DNA of 64,000 nt from Sphingomonas sp. NFR04. GTDB lineage: Bacteria; Pseudomonadota; Alphaproteobacteria; Sphingomonadales; Sphingomonadaceae. The stretch lies in contig NZ_FORV01000002.1 of assembly GCF_900114095.1 (NCBI RefSeq), forward strand, positions 186,001 to 250,000, in the 5' to 3' direction. The notes under the pieces are model-generated. The model searched no databases. It saw nothing but the letters and a program-made list of their open reading frames with translations, and was not told the DNA's origin. Of this stretch, positions 17,296 to 25,445 are shown one piece after another; positions within the stretch are counted from its first letter, which is position 1, and each line of letters opens with the position of its first letter. Made by a program: the position numbers and the translations under genes.

Positions 17296-18453
17296 GTGGC
17301 GCTGTTCGAATATTTCCCCAACTATATCTGGAACCTGTCGGTCGCGATCGTGATGGAGAGCGGCGGCCAGATCGGCGAGCTGGTCGACATGTGCCAGCCG
17401 ATCAAGGACGCGGCCGCCGCCGGTGCCGATGCCGGCACGCCGCAGTTCATGGCACAGTGGGTCGCGATGGCCGACAAGCTGATCGGCCTCGCCGACGAGG
17501 ACGAGGCGAGGGGCCGCGCCTTCTCCGCCTCGAACAAGCTGGAGCGCGCCGCGCTCTATCTGTTCACCGGCGAGCGGATGCAGGGCCATGGCCATCCTGG
17601 CCGCAAGGAAACCTATGCCAAGGCGCGGGCGACCTTCGATCGCTCCACGGCACTTGGCCAGATCAACCGCGAGCGCGTGGAAATCCCGCTGGAGACCGGC
17701 ACCATGCCGGCGCTCTACACCCGCGCGCCCGGCGACGGCCCGAAGCCGGTGGTGGTCTATTGCAACGGCCTCGATAGCTGCAAGGAGCTGCTCTACTGGT
17801 CGCGCCTGCCCGAGGCGCTGGCCCGGCGCGGCATCTCCACGCTCTGCGTCGACCAGCCAGGATCGGGCGAGGCGCTGCGGCTGCAGAACCTGCCGGTCGA
17901 TCCGCATGCGGAGAACTGGGCATCCAAGGCCGTCGACTGGCTGGAGCGCCAGCCGGAGGTCGATCCGAAGCGGATCGGCATGACCGGCATCTCGCTGGGC
18001 GGCCATTTCGCCCCGCGGGCGGTCGCCTATGAGCCGCGCTTCGCGTCGGGCGCCTGCTGGGGCGCCAACCATAATTGGGCCGAGGTGCAGCAGAAGCGGC
18101 TCAACCGCGAGGGCGAGAACCCGGTGCCGCATTACTGGGCGCATGTGATGTGGGCGTTCGGCGCCAGCGACATGGACGATTTCTTCGCGCGTGCCGCCGA
18201 CATGAACCTCAACGGCCATATGGGCGGCGTGAAGGTGCCGTTCCTCGTCACCCATGGCGCGCAGGACCGCCAGATCAGCGTCCAGTACGCGCATGACTGC
18301 TACGACCAGCTGGTCAACAGCCCGAAGCGCGAGCTGAAGATCTTCACCGCGCGCGAGGGCGGGGTCGAGCATGTCGGCGCCGACAACATGTCGTTCGGCC
18401 GCGACTATATCGCCGACTGGTTCGGCGAAACGCTGGGCGGACACACCGCATGA
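17296..18453 (+). CDS. Alpha/beta hydrolase, FrsA / C-C hydrolase-like
   Basis: 385 residues from GTG 17296. An all-helical N-terminal cap (about 1-125) precedes an alpha/beta-hydrolase core. The probable triad is S233 in GISLGG, D324 in THGAQDRQIS and H359 in GVEHVGADN. This architecture matches the FrsA family, which includes 2,6-dihydroxypseudooxynicotine hydrolase, an enzyme that cuts a carbon-carbon bond next to an aromatic ring. Placed directly after the extradiol dioxygenase, it is the natural candidate for hydrolysing the meta-cleavage product. The stop overlaps the MFS gene by 4 bp. A simple esterase role is the alternative. Confidence 0.83.
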   Translation: MALFEYFPNYIWNLSVAIVMESGGQIGELVDMCQPIKDAAAAGADAGTPQFMAQWVAMADKLIGLADEDEARGRAFSASNKLERAALYLFTGERMQGHGHPGRKETYAKARATFDRSTALGQINRERVEIPLETGTMPALYTRAPGDGPKPVVVYCNGLDSCKELLYWSRLPEALARRGISTLCVDQPGSGEALRLQNLPVDPHAENWASKAVDWLERQPEVDPKRIGMTGISLGGHFAPRAVAYEPRFASGACWGANHNWAEVQQKRLNREGENPVPHYWAHVMWAFGASDMDDFFARAADMNLNGHMGGVKVPFLVTHGAQDRQISVQYAHDCYDQLVNSPKRELKIFTAREGGVEHVGADNMSFGRDYIADWFGETLGGHTA

Positions 18454-19634
18454 GCGCGGCAGCGGGAACGCAGGTCGCGTCCAGCCGGCACGCGATCCTG
18501 CTGATCCTCACCGCGATCATGCCCACCATGGGCATCGTCGTGCTGGTGCCGGTGTTGCCGATGCTGCTCCGCGAATTCGCCGCGGTGCCGCGATCGGCGG
18601 TGCTGGTGCCGGTGGCGCTCACCATCCCGGCGTTGTGCATCGCCCTGTTCTCGCCGGTGGCGGGGGCGATGTCCGACCGCTTCGGGCGCAAGCCGGTGCT
18701 ACTGCTCGCGCTGCTGATCTACGGCGTGGTCGGGGCGCTGCCCTTTTTGCTCAAGGACCTGCCGGCGATCATCGCCGCGCGGGCGGTGCTGGGGCTGGCG
18801 GAAGCGGCGATCATGACCGTCTCCACCGCGATGCTCGGCGACTATTTCGAAGGCCCCCGGCGCGAGCGCTGGATCTCCGCCCAGATGGCCTCGGTAAGCC
18901 TCAGCGCCATCCTGCTGGTGGCGATCGGCGGGGCGCTGGGCGAGGCGCTGGGGTCGCGCGGGCCGTTCCTGCTCTATGTCGTCGCCCTGCCGATCGCGAT
19001 CGCAGTAGCCGCGATGCTGTTCGAGCCGGTCCAGCGCGCCAGCCACGCGGCGCGCAAGGTGCGGCTGCCGCTCGGTACCATCCTGCCGGTGCTGCTGATC
19101 ACCATTGCGGTGGGCGTGCTGTTCTACACCATCATCGTCCAGGTCGGGCCGATCATCGAGCGCAGCGGCGTCACCTCGCCGGCGCTGATCGGGCTGGCGG
19201 CGGCCGGCACCAATCTGGGCGTCGCGATCGGCAGCATCCTGTTCGGCCGGTTCAAGGCGCATGCCGGGCCGCGGCTGCTCGCTACCGGGCTGGCGCTGGT
19301 GGCGATCGGCTATGCCGGTGCCGCGCTGGTGCCCGGCTTCGGGCCGATCACCGCCTGTGCCGTGCTCGCCTGTGTCGGCAGCGGCATCCTGCTGCCCAAC
19401 ATGCTCGCCTGGGTGATGCGCCGCCTGCCCGCCGCCGCGCGCGGTTCGGGTACCGGCGCCTGGACGGGGGCCTTCTTCCTCGGCCAGTTCGCCGCGCCCC
19501 TGATCACCACGCTGCTGATCCCCGTCACCGGCGGCCTTTCCCAGACCCTGCTTCTCTATACCGGGCTCGCGCTGGCCGGGGCGATCGCCGCCCTGTTCGC
19601 CGGCAGCCGCGCGCCCGGCCCCCTCCCTGCCTGA
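18450..19634 (+). CDS. MFS transporter
   Basis: 394 residues, very hydrophobic, with about 12 predicted membrane segments. The MFS signature between segments 2 and 3 is visible as GAMSDRFGRKPVLL near residue 70. It resembles drug/metabolite:H+ antiporter-type (DHA1) carriers. In this operon it is likely the inner-membrane partner of the TonB receptor, either importing the substrate or exporting an intermediate; the sequence does not give the direction. ATG 18450 overlaps the preceding hydrolase stop (ATGA) and the cupin gene follows after 11 bp. Confidence 0.9.
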   Translation: MSAAAGTQVASSRHAILLILTAIMPTMGIVVLVPVLPMLLREFAAVPRSAVLVPVALTIPALCIALFSPVAGAMSDRFGRKPVLLLALLIYGVVGALPFLLKDLPAIIAARAVLGLAEAAIMTVSTAMLGDYFEGPRRERWISAQMASVSLSAILLVAIGGALGEALGSRGPFLLYVVALPIAIAVAAMLFEPVQRASHAARKVRLPLGTILPVLLITIAVGVLFYTIIVQVGPIIERSGVTSPALIGLAAAGTNLGVAIGSILFGRFKAHAGPRLLATGLALVAIGYAGAALVPGFGPITACAVLACVGSGILLPNMLAWVMRRLPAAARGSGTGAWTGAFFLGQFAAPLITTLLIPVTGGLSQTLLLYTGLALAGAIAALFAGSRAPGPLPA

Positions 19635-19645
19635 AGGAACACCCC

Positions 19646-20209
19646 ATGGAAAAGTCCGTTCGCCGCGTCGTCACCGGCCATGATGCCCAGGGCCGCGCGA
19701 TCATCCAGGAAGACGGTGTCGTGCCGCGCGTCCAGCGCGTCGGCGGCGACATCGGCCCGATGTTCCACGAAGTGTGGAACACCCAGGCGACCCCGGCTCC
19801 GATCGACGCCGCTTCGGGCGAGCCCCCGGAACAGGGCATCGTCCTGGCGCCGCCGAAGAACGGCACCCGCATTCGCGTGCTCGACATACCGCCCGAGGGC
19901 GACGGCATCCGCAACATGACGCCGGAAGAAGCGCGCGCGCATTTCGCCGAAGTCGGCGCCGGCGATGCCTCGGCACACGGGGAGGGTTCGCGCCACGCAC
20001 TGATGCACCGCACCGAGACGATCGACTATGGCATCGTCCTCGAAGGCGAGCTGGTGCTGATCATGGACGAGGGCGAGACCACCGTGCGTGCGGGGGACAT
20101 CGTGATCCAGCGCGGCACCAACCATGGCTGGGCGAACCGCTCGGACAGAAACTGCCGCATCGCCTTCATCCTGATCGACGGCAGGTTCGACGAGCACCTG
20201 AAGCGCTGA
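19646..20209 (+). CDS. Cupin-domain protein
   Basis: 187 residues. One cupin barrel in the C-terminal half: a motif-1 region MHRTETIDYGIVLEGEL (near 120-136), in which the usual HxH pair is reduced, and a motif-2 region GDIVIQRGTNHGWANRSD, which keeps the histidine and asparagine. The N-terminal third has RVVTGHDAQGRAI and may form the substrate lid. Such proteins recur in aromatic degradation operons, but their reaction is usually unknown. It could be a metal-dependent isomerase or dioxygenase, or a non-enzymatic binding protein. ATG 19646 has an AAGGAAC site 7 nt upstream, and the next gene starts 2 bp after the stop. Confidence 0.85.
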   Translation: MEKSVRRVVTGHDAQGRAIIQEDGVVPRVQRVGGDIGPMFHEVWNTQATPAPIDAASGEPPEQGIVLAPPKNGTRIRVLDIPPEGDGIRNMTPEEARAHFAEVGAGDASAHGEGSRHALMHRTETIDYGIVLEGELVLIMDEGETTVRAGDIVIQRGTNHGWANRSDRNCRIAFILIDGRFDEHLKR

Positions 20210-20211
20210 GC

Positions 20212-21138
20212 ATGCGGCTGACGATCACCGGCGCCGACGGTTTCGTCGGCCGGGCGGTACTCCGGCGGCTGCGCGAGGCGGGCAGGGGCGCCGAGTTGCT
20301 GCTGGTCGACCGCGCGTTCGCCGAACCAGGCCGGGAGCGGCGGCTGACCGGCGATCTCACCGAGCCTGCCATCCTTGCGGCAGCGACGCGCGACTGCGAC
20401 GGCTTGCTGCACCTGGCGGCGCTGCCCGGCGGTGCTGCCGAGTGCGATCCGGCCGCCTCCCGTCGGGTCAACCTCGACGTGCCGCTGCGTCTGATCGAGG
20501 CGATGGCCGGGCGTCGCCTGGTGCTTGCCGGCTCCATCGCGGTGTTCGGCGCTGCCCCCGCGGGGCCGGTGGACGACAGCACGGTGCCGGCGCCGGACAG
20601 CGTCTACGGCACCCACAAGCACATGGTCGAACTCGCCTTTGCCGACGCCGTTCGGCGGGGCGCGATCGCCGGCGCGGTCCTGCGCTTGCCGGGCATCGTC
20701 GCACGACCTCCGGCCGCGAAGGGCTTCGGCTCCGCTTTCCTGAGCGAGGTGTTCCATGCGGCAGTGGCGGGGAAGGCCTATGCCGTCCCGGTTGCGCCCG
20801 AGGCGACGAGCTGGCTCTGCTCTGCCGGCGCCTGCGCGGCAAACCTCGCCCATGCCATCCTGGGCGGCGGCGCAGAACAGACACCGGTGACGCTGCCGGC
20901 GCTGCGCGTGCGGATGGGCGATCTCGTCAACGCGCTCGGAACCCGGCTGCCGTGCGCGGCGCTCACCCACGCCGAGGATCCGGTGCTGCGCCACGCCTTT
21001 GCCAGCTATCCGCCCCTCGTCACGCCGCGCGCTGCGGCGCTCGGCTTCACCGCCGAGCCCGATGTCGACGCGCTGATCGACGCGGTGCTCGCGGATCTTT
21101 CCCGGAACCGGACACAAGGATTTGCCTCATGCGCCTAG
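20212..21138 (+). CDS. NAD-dependent epimerase/dehydratase-family dehydrogenase
   Basis: 308 residues, extended short-chain dehydrogenase. The Rossmann motif is TITGADGFVG near residues 4-13; the DLT acid loop, HLAALPGG, the LAGSIAVFG strand and the catalytic Y-x3-K (VYGTHKH) are present. It resembles D-erythronate dehydrogenase (DenD)-type proteins, which oxidise hydroxy acids with NAD+. In this operon it probably oxidises a hydroxylated ring-cleavage fragment. It starts 2 bp after the cupin stop, and its last 10 bp overlap the FAH-family gene. DenD-like is my best guess, not certain. Confidence 0.83.
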   Translation: MRLTITGADGFVGRAVLRRLREAGRGAELLLVDRAFAEPGRERRLTGDLTEPAILAAATRDCDGLLHLAALPGGAAECDPAASRRVNLDVPLRLIEAMAGRRLVLAGSIAVFGAAPAGPVDDSTVPAPDSVYGTHKHMVELAFADAVRRGAIAGAVLRLPGIVARPPAAKGFGSAFLSEVFHAAVAGKAYAVPVAPEATSWLCSAGACAANLAHAILGGGAEQTPVTLPALRVRMGDLVNALGTRLPCAALTHAEDPVLRHAFASYPPLVTPRAAALGFTAEPDVDALIDAVLADLSRNRTQGFASCA

Positions 21139-22094
21139 CCACCCGCGACAATGGTACCCCCGACGGCGAACTCATTCTCGTCGCCGCCGACGGCACGCGC
21201 TGCGTGCCTGCCGGATCCGAAGCCTCGAACCTGCTGTCGGCGTTGGAGCAGTGGAAGGCTGTACGCCCCGCGCTGGACGCGGTGGCGACACGCCTGGCGG
21301 AGGGTGAGGGGGAGCCGCTCGATCACGCCACGCTCCGCGCGCCGCTGCCGCGAACCTGGCAGTGGCTGGACGGCTCGGCCTTCCCGACCCATGGCGAACT
21401 GATGCAGCAGGCCTTCAACCTGCCGCCGATCGAGACCGACAAGCCGCTGATGTACCAGGGAATGAGCCACCAGTTCCTCGGCCCCGGCGAGGATGCCCCG
21501 TTCCCCTCCGCTGCCGACGGCATCGATTTCGAAGGCGAATTCGGCGTGGTCACCGGCGCAGTGCCGATGGGTTGTCCGGCCGAGAACGCGCTGGCGCATG
21601 TCCTGCTGGTCGTGCTGATCAACGACTGGTCGCTGCGCACCATCGCGCCGTTCGAGATGAAGACCGGCTTCGGCTGGGTGCAGGCCAAGCCCGCGTGCAG
21701 CCTCGCGCCGTTCGCGGTCACGCCGGACGAACTGGGCGACGCCTGGCGGGACGGCCGCGTCTGCCTGCCGCTGACGGTGACGGTGAACGGCACCTGGTTC
21801 GGCAATCCCGATGGCAGCGCCATGGCCTATGGTTTTCACGAACTGATCGCGCATGCCGCCCGCACCCGGAGCCTGCCCGCGGGCACGATCATCGGCTCTG
21901 GAACCGTCTCCAACGCCGATCATGCCAGGGTCGGTTCGACCTGCATCTCCGAGCGTCGCGCCATCGAGAAGATCGCGCACGGCGCGTTCCGCACGGGCTT
22001 CCTTCAGGAAGGGGACCAGGTCGCGATGCAGGTGGGGGAGGACGGCGCCTATTTCGGCCGGATCGAGCAGCGCGTGCGGCTGACGGCCGGCTAA
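21129..22094 (+). CDS. Fumarylacetoacetate hydrolase (FAH)-family protein
   Basis: 321 residues. The C-terminal FAH domain carries the metal-site region IDFEGEFGVVTG, then VLINDWSLR and GSGTVSNAD near the C-terminus. Members hydrolyse C-C bonds of acylpyruvates or hydrate 2-hydroxydienoates, both common late steps of meta-cleavage pathways. The N-terminal 75 residues form the usual FAH cap. ATG 21129 lies inside the end of the dehydrogenase gene (10-bp overlap). The 3' end overlaps the convergent hydrolase gene by 4 bp. It is the last gene of the operon on this strand. Confidence 0.88.
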   Translation: MRLATRDNGTPDGELILVAADGTRCVPAGSEASNLLSALEQWKAVRPALDAVATRLAEGEGEPLDHATLRAPLPRTWQWLDGSAFPTHGELMQQAFNLPPIETDKPLMYQGMSHQFLGPGEDAPFPSAADGIDFEGEFGVVTGAVPMGCPAENALAHVLLVVLINDWSLRTIAPFEMKTGFGWVQAKPACSLAPFAVTPDELGDAWRDGRVCLPLTVTVNGTWFGNPDGSAMAYGFHELIAHAARTRSLPAGTIIGSGTVSNADHARVGSTCISERRAIEKIAHGAFRTGFLQEGDQVAMQVGEDGAYFGRIEQRVRLTAG

Positions 22095-22804
22095 ATCTCC
22101 GGCCAGTGGCGGCGGAGCCAGTCGCCGATCACCTGCGCAACCGCCTCCGGCCGCTCCACCGGCAGCATGTGCCCGGCATCGGCAAGCACGTGCAGTTCGC
22201 CCTGCGGCGCGATGTCTCGCATGGCCTCGTGTTGCGCCGGGGGCGACCAGCGATCCTGTTCGGCGGCGAGCAGCAGCAGCGGCGCCTTGTAGCCACGGAG
22301 CGGCGCCTCCGCATCGGGGCGGGCCAGGAGGGCGGCGATCTGCCCCTCATAGCTTTCGCGTGCGTTGGCGGCGACCATCGCGCGCAGGCCGGGCATCAGC
22401 TGCGCCACACGATTACCCGGTGCGCCCATCATCGGCGGCAGCCAAGCATCGGCCAAGGCTTCCATGCCATCGCTTCGCGCACGATCGACCAGCTCCTGGC
22501 GCCGTGCCGCCTCCTCCGGCGCGGGCGGATGGATGCCGGTGTTGGCAAGGCCCAGCCCGACGACGCGAGGACCGCTCTGCCGCACGAGCTCGAGCGCGAC
22601 ACGGCCGCCCATCGAGTGACCGATTACCACCAGCGGGCCGGGCACCTGCGCAAGGACCGCCGCGGCCATCGCCTCTATCGTCCGAAAGCCGGCAAAGGCG
22701 ATGATGCGTGCGTCGAGCTCGGGCGACAATGCCAGGCGAACGGGCGCCCACATGCGTTCGTCGCACAAAAGTCCGCACAACAATACCAGCGTTGGCCGAA
22801 TCAT
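22091..22804 (-). CDS. Alpha/beta-fold hydrolase
   Basis: 237 residues from ATG 22804, which has a GGAAGG site 5 nt upstream. Typical small alpha/beta hydrolase: LLCGLLCDERMW oxyanion region, nucleophile elbow VIGHSMGG, acid AAEQDRWSP and terminal histidine DAGHMLPVERPE. Related proteins include proline iminopeptidase-like hydrolases and carboxylesterases; the substrate cannot be read off. It converges on the FAH-family gene (4-bp 3' overlap) and is transcribed from its own promoter upstream, so it may be co-inherited with the catabolic operon without sharing its transcript. An ATG farther upstream at 23113 would add about 100 unlike residues and was rejected. Confidence 0.86.
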   Translation of the reverse strand: MIRPTLVLLCGLLCDERMWAPVRLALSPELDARIIAFAGFRTIEAMAAAVLAQVPGPLVVIGHSMGGRVALELVRQSGPRVVGLGLANTGIHPPAPEEAARRQELVDRARSDGMEALADAWLPPMMGAPGNRVAQLMPGLRAMVAANARESYEGQIAALLARPDAEAPLRGYKAPLLLLAAEQDRWSPPAQHEAMRDIAPQGELHVLADAGHMLPVERPEAVAQVIGDWLRRHWPEI

Positions 22805-23258
22805 CTTGGCCTTCCCAACCTGTTGCTCCTTGCGGCCCGCGCGCGTGGCGCAGCGCGGGGCCGTATCCCTTCGAACTACTTGGCTTTCCGCGATCGCTCC
22901 ACCGGAATCGCAACAGATGCGCGACTTTGCAGAGAGGCTTTCGGCGTTCTTCACGATTTCCGCCGGCATCGAGGCTGGACACGATCCTCGACCGGAGGAA
23001 GGATGATCTTCAGGAGCGCGTCGATCCTGCGGGTCTCCCGATCTGCGCTGCCACCGGTTCGGCGACAAGGGCAGGGGGCTGGCGATGATTGCGGTCGAAA
23101 TTCGAAGCTTCACGTGCGCAAGGGTGCGGTAGATGGCGTCCCGCAGCGCTGACCGTGGTGCTCGTCGAAAAGCTGGAGGGGTCCTCTACAAACACAAGAA
23201 TGATAATCTATATTATGTAAAGCCATGGCTGTATCCCGAGAGTCGTTCGCGCCGCGAG
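22805..23258. other. 454 bp without a recognised gene
   Basis: This gap separates the catabolic island from the housekeeping block. Short open frames exist on both strands (for example 23133-23333 on the plus strand), but none shows a family motif or a good ribosome-binding site. It contains an AT-rich patch at about 23186-23224, unusual for this DNA, and presumably holds the promoter of the minus-strand hydrolase near 22805-22900. It may also contain a decayed gene. No hairpin terminator was seen. Confidence 0.5.
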
Positions 23259-23873
23259 TTACACTTTCCCCTTTGGCGCCTTGGGCTCCAGTACCAGCAC
23301 ATTCCCTTCGACGCGCCAGCTGTGCAGCCGTGACAGGAAGTTCATGCCGAGCACGTCGAGTTCACCGAAACTCTGCGACACGACGACGCCCAGGTCGTGC
23401 ATCTTGAGCGGCCCGAGCGACACCTCTGCGATCCGCGCCCGGCGCGCCGCCACGCTGCCGTTGGCGGTCTCGATGATCGCCGGCAGTCCGTCGGACGTCT
23501 GGACTTCGGCTTCGCGCGCGGTCCGCTCGGAAATCGCCGTGATTGTGGCGCCGCTGTCGATCAGCATGCGGCGCTCGGCGCCGTTGAGCGTCACCCGCGC
23601 CCAGAAATGGCCGTCGGGGCTCATCCGGATCCGCACGGTATCGCCCTCGACGCGCTGGTCCTCAAGGCCGAGCTTGGCGCTGAGCGACGACCACGCCGCC
23701 GCCAGTTCGTAGCGATGGCCGACGGCGAACAGGACCAGCAGCACGATCGCCGCCCAGCCGAGCAGCGTCCGCAGGAACAGCCCGAAGCCGATCCGCCGCA
23801 CCGATAGCGCGCTGACCACCAGCACCAGCGCGCCGATCAGCCAGACCATGTTCACGCCGTCGAATCCGTTCAC
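23259..23873 (-). CDS. Retropepsin-like aspartic protease, TIGR02281 type
   Basis: 204 residues from GTG 23873, overlapping the upstream MBL gene by 4 bp (GTGA) with GGAG 8 nt before it. Two N-terminal hydrophobic segments (about 8-24 and 32-52) are followed by a single retropepsin-type domain with the catalytic IDSGATITAIS. Members of this clan AA group are membrane-anchored, single-domain proteases that presumably dimerise; their substrates are mostly unknown. The C-terminal VLGMNFLSRL fits the family. It is the last gene of a minus-strand run beginning at the D,D-carboxypeptidase. Confidence 0.87.
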   Translation of the reverse strand: MNGFDGVNMVWLIGALVLVVSALSVRRIGFGLFLRTLLGWAAIVLLVLFAVGHRYELAAAWSSLSAKLGLEDQRVEGDTVRIRMSPDGHFWARVTLNGAERRMLIDSGATITAISERTAREAEVQTSDGLPAIIETANGSVAARRARIAEVSLGPLKMHDLGVVVSQSFGELDVLGMNFLSRLHSWRVEGNVLVLEPKAPKGKV

Positions 23874-24646
23874 GCATGCAGCTCCAGCCCGTCATAGCCC
23901 GGCTCGACACCGGCGGGCAGTTCGGCGGCGAGCGTGGCATAGTCCATGCTGTGGTCCATGTGGACCAGCGCTGAACGCGTTGGACGCAGTTCCTCGATCC
24001 AGCCCAGCACTTCGTCCAGATGCGGATGCGTCGGGTGCGGCGCGCGGCGGAGCGCGTCGACTACCCACACGTCCAGGCCGGTATAGAGCTGCCGCATCTC
24101 CGCAGTCATCTCATGGAAATCAGTAGCATGGCCAATGGCCTTGCCACCGCTTTCGAAGCGCAGCCCGGCCGAGGTGATCCCGCCATGCGGCTGGTCGAAG
24201 ACGCGGACCGTGATGTCGCCGATCGTGAAGCTGTCCGGCATCGTCTCCAGCTCGACGACCGGCGGGTAGAACTTTCCCCTACCCTCAAATACATAGTGGA
24301 ACTTGCTATGTAATTGTTCGAAGGTGAAGGGCCGCGCGAGGCCGCGTACCGGCGTGCCGCTGCGCGCGTGCATGACCTGGCGCAGGTCGTCGATGCCGTG
24401 GCAATGATCGGCATGGTCATGGGTCCACAGCACCGCGTCGATGTCAGAAACCCCGGCCGCGATCAGCTGCTCGCGCATGTCCGGGCTGGTGTCGATCAGC
24501 AGCGTCGTGGCGGCGCTGCGGACGAGGACCGAGGAGCGCGTGCGGCGGTTGCGCGGCTCGTTCGGATCGCAGGCTCCCCAATCGGGACCGATGCGGGGCA
24601 CGCCCGAGGACGTACCCGAGCCGAGGATGCGGATGCTCAGCGCCAA
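23870..24646 (-). CDS. MBL-fold metallohydrolase (PhnP-like)
   Basis: 258 residues. The N-terminus ILGSGTSSGVPRIG and the metal motif THDHADH (LWTHDHADHCHG) mark a PhnP/RNase Z-like phosphodiesterase-fold hydrolase. The GSGTSSG loop, DTSPDMREQL and a late ALVHMDH agree. PhnP cleaves cyclic phosphate esters, but housekeeping homologues next to tatD and metG in sphingomonads have no assigned substrate. It lies 19 bp downstream of the TatD gene and overlaps the protease gene by 4 bp. No signal peptide, so cytoplasmic. Confidence 0.88.
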   Translation of the reverse strand: MALSIRILGSGTSSGVPRIGPDWGACDPNEPRNRRTRSSVLVRSAATTLLIDTSPDMREQLIAAGVSDIDAVLWTHDHADHCHGIDDLRQVMHARSGTPVRGLARPFTFEQLHSKFHYVFEGRGKFYPPVVELETMPDSFTIGDITVRVFDQPHGGITSAGLRFESGGKAIGHATDFHEMTAEMRQLYTGLDVWVVDALRRAPHPTHPHLDEVLGWIEELRPTRSALVHMDHSMDYATLAAELPAGVEPGYDGLELHA

Positions 24647-24665
24647 GGGCAGGTCCCCTGCCCGA

Positions 24666-25445
24666 TCACGCCAGCGTCTTGGCGAAGAGCGTGTGGAAAT
24701 TGGCGCGGGTCGCGTCCGCCAGCATCTCGGGATCCTCGCCGCGGAGCTGCGCGAGGAACTTGCACGTGTCCGCCACGAAGGCGGGCTCGCCGGTCTTGCC
24801 CCGATGCGGTACCGGCGCGAGGAAGGGCGCGTCGGTTTCGATGAGCAGTCGCTCCAGCGGCAGCGCGGCGGCGGTTTCCTGCAGGTCCTTGGCGTTCTTG
24901 AACGTCACGATACCGGAAATGGATATGTAGAAGCCGAGTTCCAACGCGATCTCCCCAAAGGCGCGGCTGGCGGTGAAGCAATGGATCACGCCGGGGAAGC
25001 CCCCCTTCCCAATTTCCTCGCGGAGGATTTCGGCGGTGTCCGCCTCGGCATCGCGGGTATGGACGATGATCGGCAGCTGGGTTTCGCGCGAGGCCGCGAG
25101 GTGGGCGCGGAAGCTTGCCCGCTGGCGGTCGCGGTCGCTGTGGTCGTAATAATAGTCGAGCCCGCTCTCGCCGATGCCGACCACGCGCGGGTGCTGCGCG
25201 CGTTCGACCAGCTTGGCGGTGTCGACATGGGGGTGGGTGTCCGCCTCGTGCGGGTGGATGCCCACGCTCGCCCACACGTCTGCCTCGCGCTCGGCGACGG
25301 CGATCACCTGGTCCCACTCATTCTCGCGCGTCGAGATGTTGAGCATCGCCACCACGCCGGCGTCGCGGGCGCGCGCCAGAACCTCGGGCTGCTGTTCGCC
25401 CAGGCCCTTGTAGATCAGGTGGCAATGACTGTCGGCGAGCTTCAT
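24666..25445 (-). CDS. TatD-family metal-dependent hydrolase (DNase)
   Basis: 259 residues, full length for TatD. The amidohydrolase-like TIM barrel has the N-terminal metal motif DSHCHL, GIHPHEADTH, GESGLDYYYD, IVHTRDAEAD and the C-terminal IETDAPFLAPVPHRGK. TatD proteins act as 3'-5' exonucleases or D-aminoacyl-tRNA-type quality hydrolases. The start overlaps the metG stop by 4 bp; metG-tatD-MBL is a common order in alphaproteobacteria. Confidence 0.92.
   Translation of the reverse strand: MKLADSHCHLIYKGLGEQQPEVLARARDAGVVAMLNISTRENEWDQVIAVAEREADVWASVGIHPHEADTHPHVDTAKLVERAQHPRVVGIGESGLDYYYDHSDRDRQRASFRAHLAASRETQLPIIVHTRDAEADTAEILREEIGKGGFPGVIHCFTASRAFGEIALELGFYISISGIVTFKNAKDLQETAAALPLERLLIETDAPFLAPVPHRGKTGEPAFVADTCKFLAQLRGEDPEMLADATRANFHTLFAKTLA

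Noticed and set aside
23133..23333. Small plus-strand open frame of 66 codons
   Set aside because: No family similarity, no ribosome-binding site, and it overlaps the real protease gene in antisense.
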